DNA of 64,000 bases from Asticcacaulis excentricus (GTDB taxonomy: Bacteria > Pseudomonadota > Alphaproteobacteria > Caulobacterales > Caulobacteraceae), in assembly GCF_003966695.1 (NCBI RefSeq), contig NZ_AP018828.1:588001-652000 (forward strand), read 5' to 3'. Position numbers and translations under genes: made by a program. Position 1 is the stretch's first letter. Each line of letters begins with the position of its first letter. The notes beneath the pieces were generated by a model. That model searched no databases and was not told where the DNA came from. It was given only the letters and a program-made list of their open reading frames with translations. Shown in pieces: positions 63,501 to 64,000 of the stretch.

Positions 63501-64000
63501 CGCCGAAGAAGTCGAGCCGCACCGGCTCGTCCTGACTGGGCGAAAAGACGTCGATAATGCCGCCGCGCACGGCGAATTCGCCGCGTTCGGAAACGGTCGA
63601 GACGCGGTTATAGCCGTTGCGCGAAAAATAGGCCTCAAGCTCGCGCGTTTCGATGCTCTGACCGGGTTTGAGCGACAACAGGCTGCCGCCCATGGCATCG
63701 CGCGGCGGCACCTTCTGCGACAAGGCGGCCGAGGTGGTGAGGATCAGCACAGGCTTAGCCGGTTTCCCATTCAGCGCCTGAAGCCGCGTCAGGCCGCTCA
63801 TGCGCTGGGCAATCAGGGCGGTCGTCGGGCTCACCCGGTCATAGGGCAGGCAGTCCCAGGCTGGAAAGCGAATCACATCCAGTTCCGGCGCATAGAAGGC
63901 CAGTTCTTCGGCGATGGCGTTCATGCGACCATGATCACGCGCCACGAACAACGCTAATCCTTCGGCGCGCGTCAGGTCCGACGCCACCAGACTGTCGTAA
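60559..64000 (-). CDS. mfd: Transcription-repair coupling factor Mfd (partial, 5' end outside the window)
   Basis: At least 1147 residues, running off the right edge. Mfd removes stalled RNA polymerase and recruits UvrA. It has an N-terminal UvrB-like region ([35 protein letters not shown]), the RNA polymerase-interaction region ([17 protein letters not shown]) and RecG-like translocase motifs: [59 protein letters not shown] and [9 protein letters not shown]. A C-terminal UvrA-binding inhibitory domain ends it. The first codons visible (YDSLVASDL) show that the true start lies beyond 64000. Confidence 0.97.
   Translation of the reverse strand, partial: [1146 protein letters not shown]

Noticed and set aside
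62797-63957. 386-residue frame on the + strand
   Set aside because: It is antisense to mfd, whose motifs are unmistakable.

Overview
The window is chromosomal DNA of an alphaproteobacterium, most likely of the order Caulobacterales (an Asticcacaulis- or Caulobacter-like organism; the genus is inference). The case rests on several features. A PopA-type protein (receiver modules plus a degenerate GGDEF domain) ends against mfd. LpxI rather than LpxH completes the lipid A block. The order rpsB-tsf-pyrH-frr-uppS-cdsA-dxr-rseP-bamA-ompH-lpxD-fabZ-lpxA-lpxI-lpxB-gltA is the alphaproteobacterial one. The gene list also has ntrYX next to hfq/hflX, DUF2842, DUF1467 and DUF1304 proteins, and GTTC-N7-GTTC LexA boxes. 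The DNA is GC-rich throughout except for one small island near 55-56.4 kb and a few intergenic spots.

Layout. 0-4.8 kb: end of an unidentified gene, two small membrane proteins (minus), heme A synthase ctaA, a Tat-exported PhoX-like protein (minus), then rplM-rpsI behind a good promoter. 5-10 kb: argC with two small membrane protein genes, then the overlapping proS-lolC-lolD cluster. 9.9-13.5 kb: dnaE, preceded by a 28-residue hydrophobic microprotein behind an SOS-like promoter (SidA-like candidate). 13.8-29 kb: one long + strand block for translation factors, UMP kinase, undecaprenyl-PP and CDP-diacylglycerol synthesis, the MEP enzyme Dxr, the site-2 protease RseP, outer-membrane assembly (BamA, OmpH) and the lipid A pathway. 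29-38 kb: serine hydrolase, citrate synthase, ComEC, LexA with two operators, and trpG-trpD-trpC. 38-49.9 kb: GH35 beta-galactosidase, hflX-hfq, D-amino acid aminotransferase, ntrX-ntrY, dusB and the divergent ispDF. 50-54.7 kb: MBL-fold hydrolase, tatD, holB, tmk, rlpA and a DUF1304 protein. 55-56.6 kb: an AT-richer island with a DUF6602 gene split by an in-frame stop, next to tRNA-Ser and a copy of its 3' end. 56.8-64 kb: GH5 glycosidase, a secreted unknown, a TusA-like protein, popA and most of mfd.

How the genes fit together: most of the window is core envelope biogenesis (lipoprotein release, outer-membrane assembly, lipid A), translation, DNA replication and repair (dnaE, holB, tmk, lexA, mfd) and regulation (ntrYX, hfq, popA). 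The accessory content is small: two secreted glycoside hydrolases, the DUF6602 island, and several families of hairpin repeats in intergenic DNA. The most unusual items are the microprotein upstream of dnaE, the stop-interrupted DUF6602 gene beside a duplicated tRNA-Ser end, a dispersed two-hairpin repeat that supplies stop codons to neighbouring genes, and four tandem terminator-like hairpins downstream of ntrX. Relative to the arrangement I know from other alphaproteobacteria, ntrBC is missing between dusB and ntrY, and moaC-moeA is missing between trpC and lexA.
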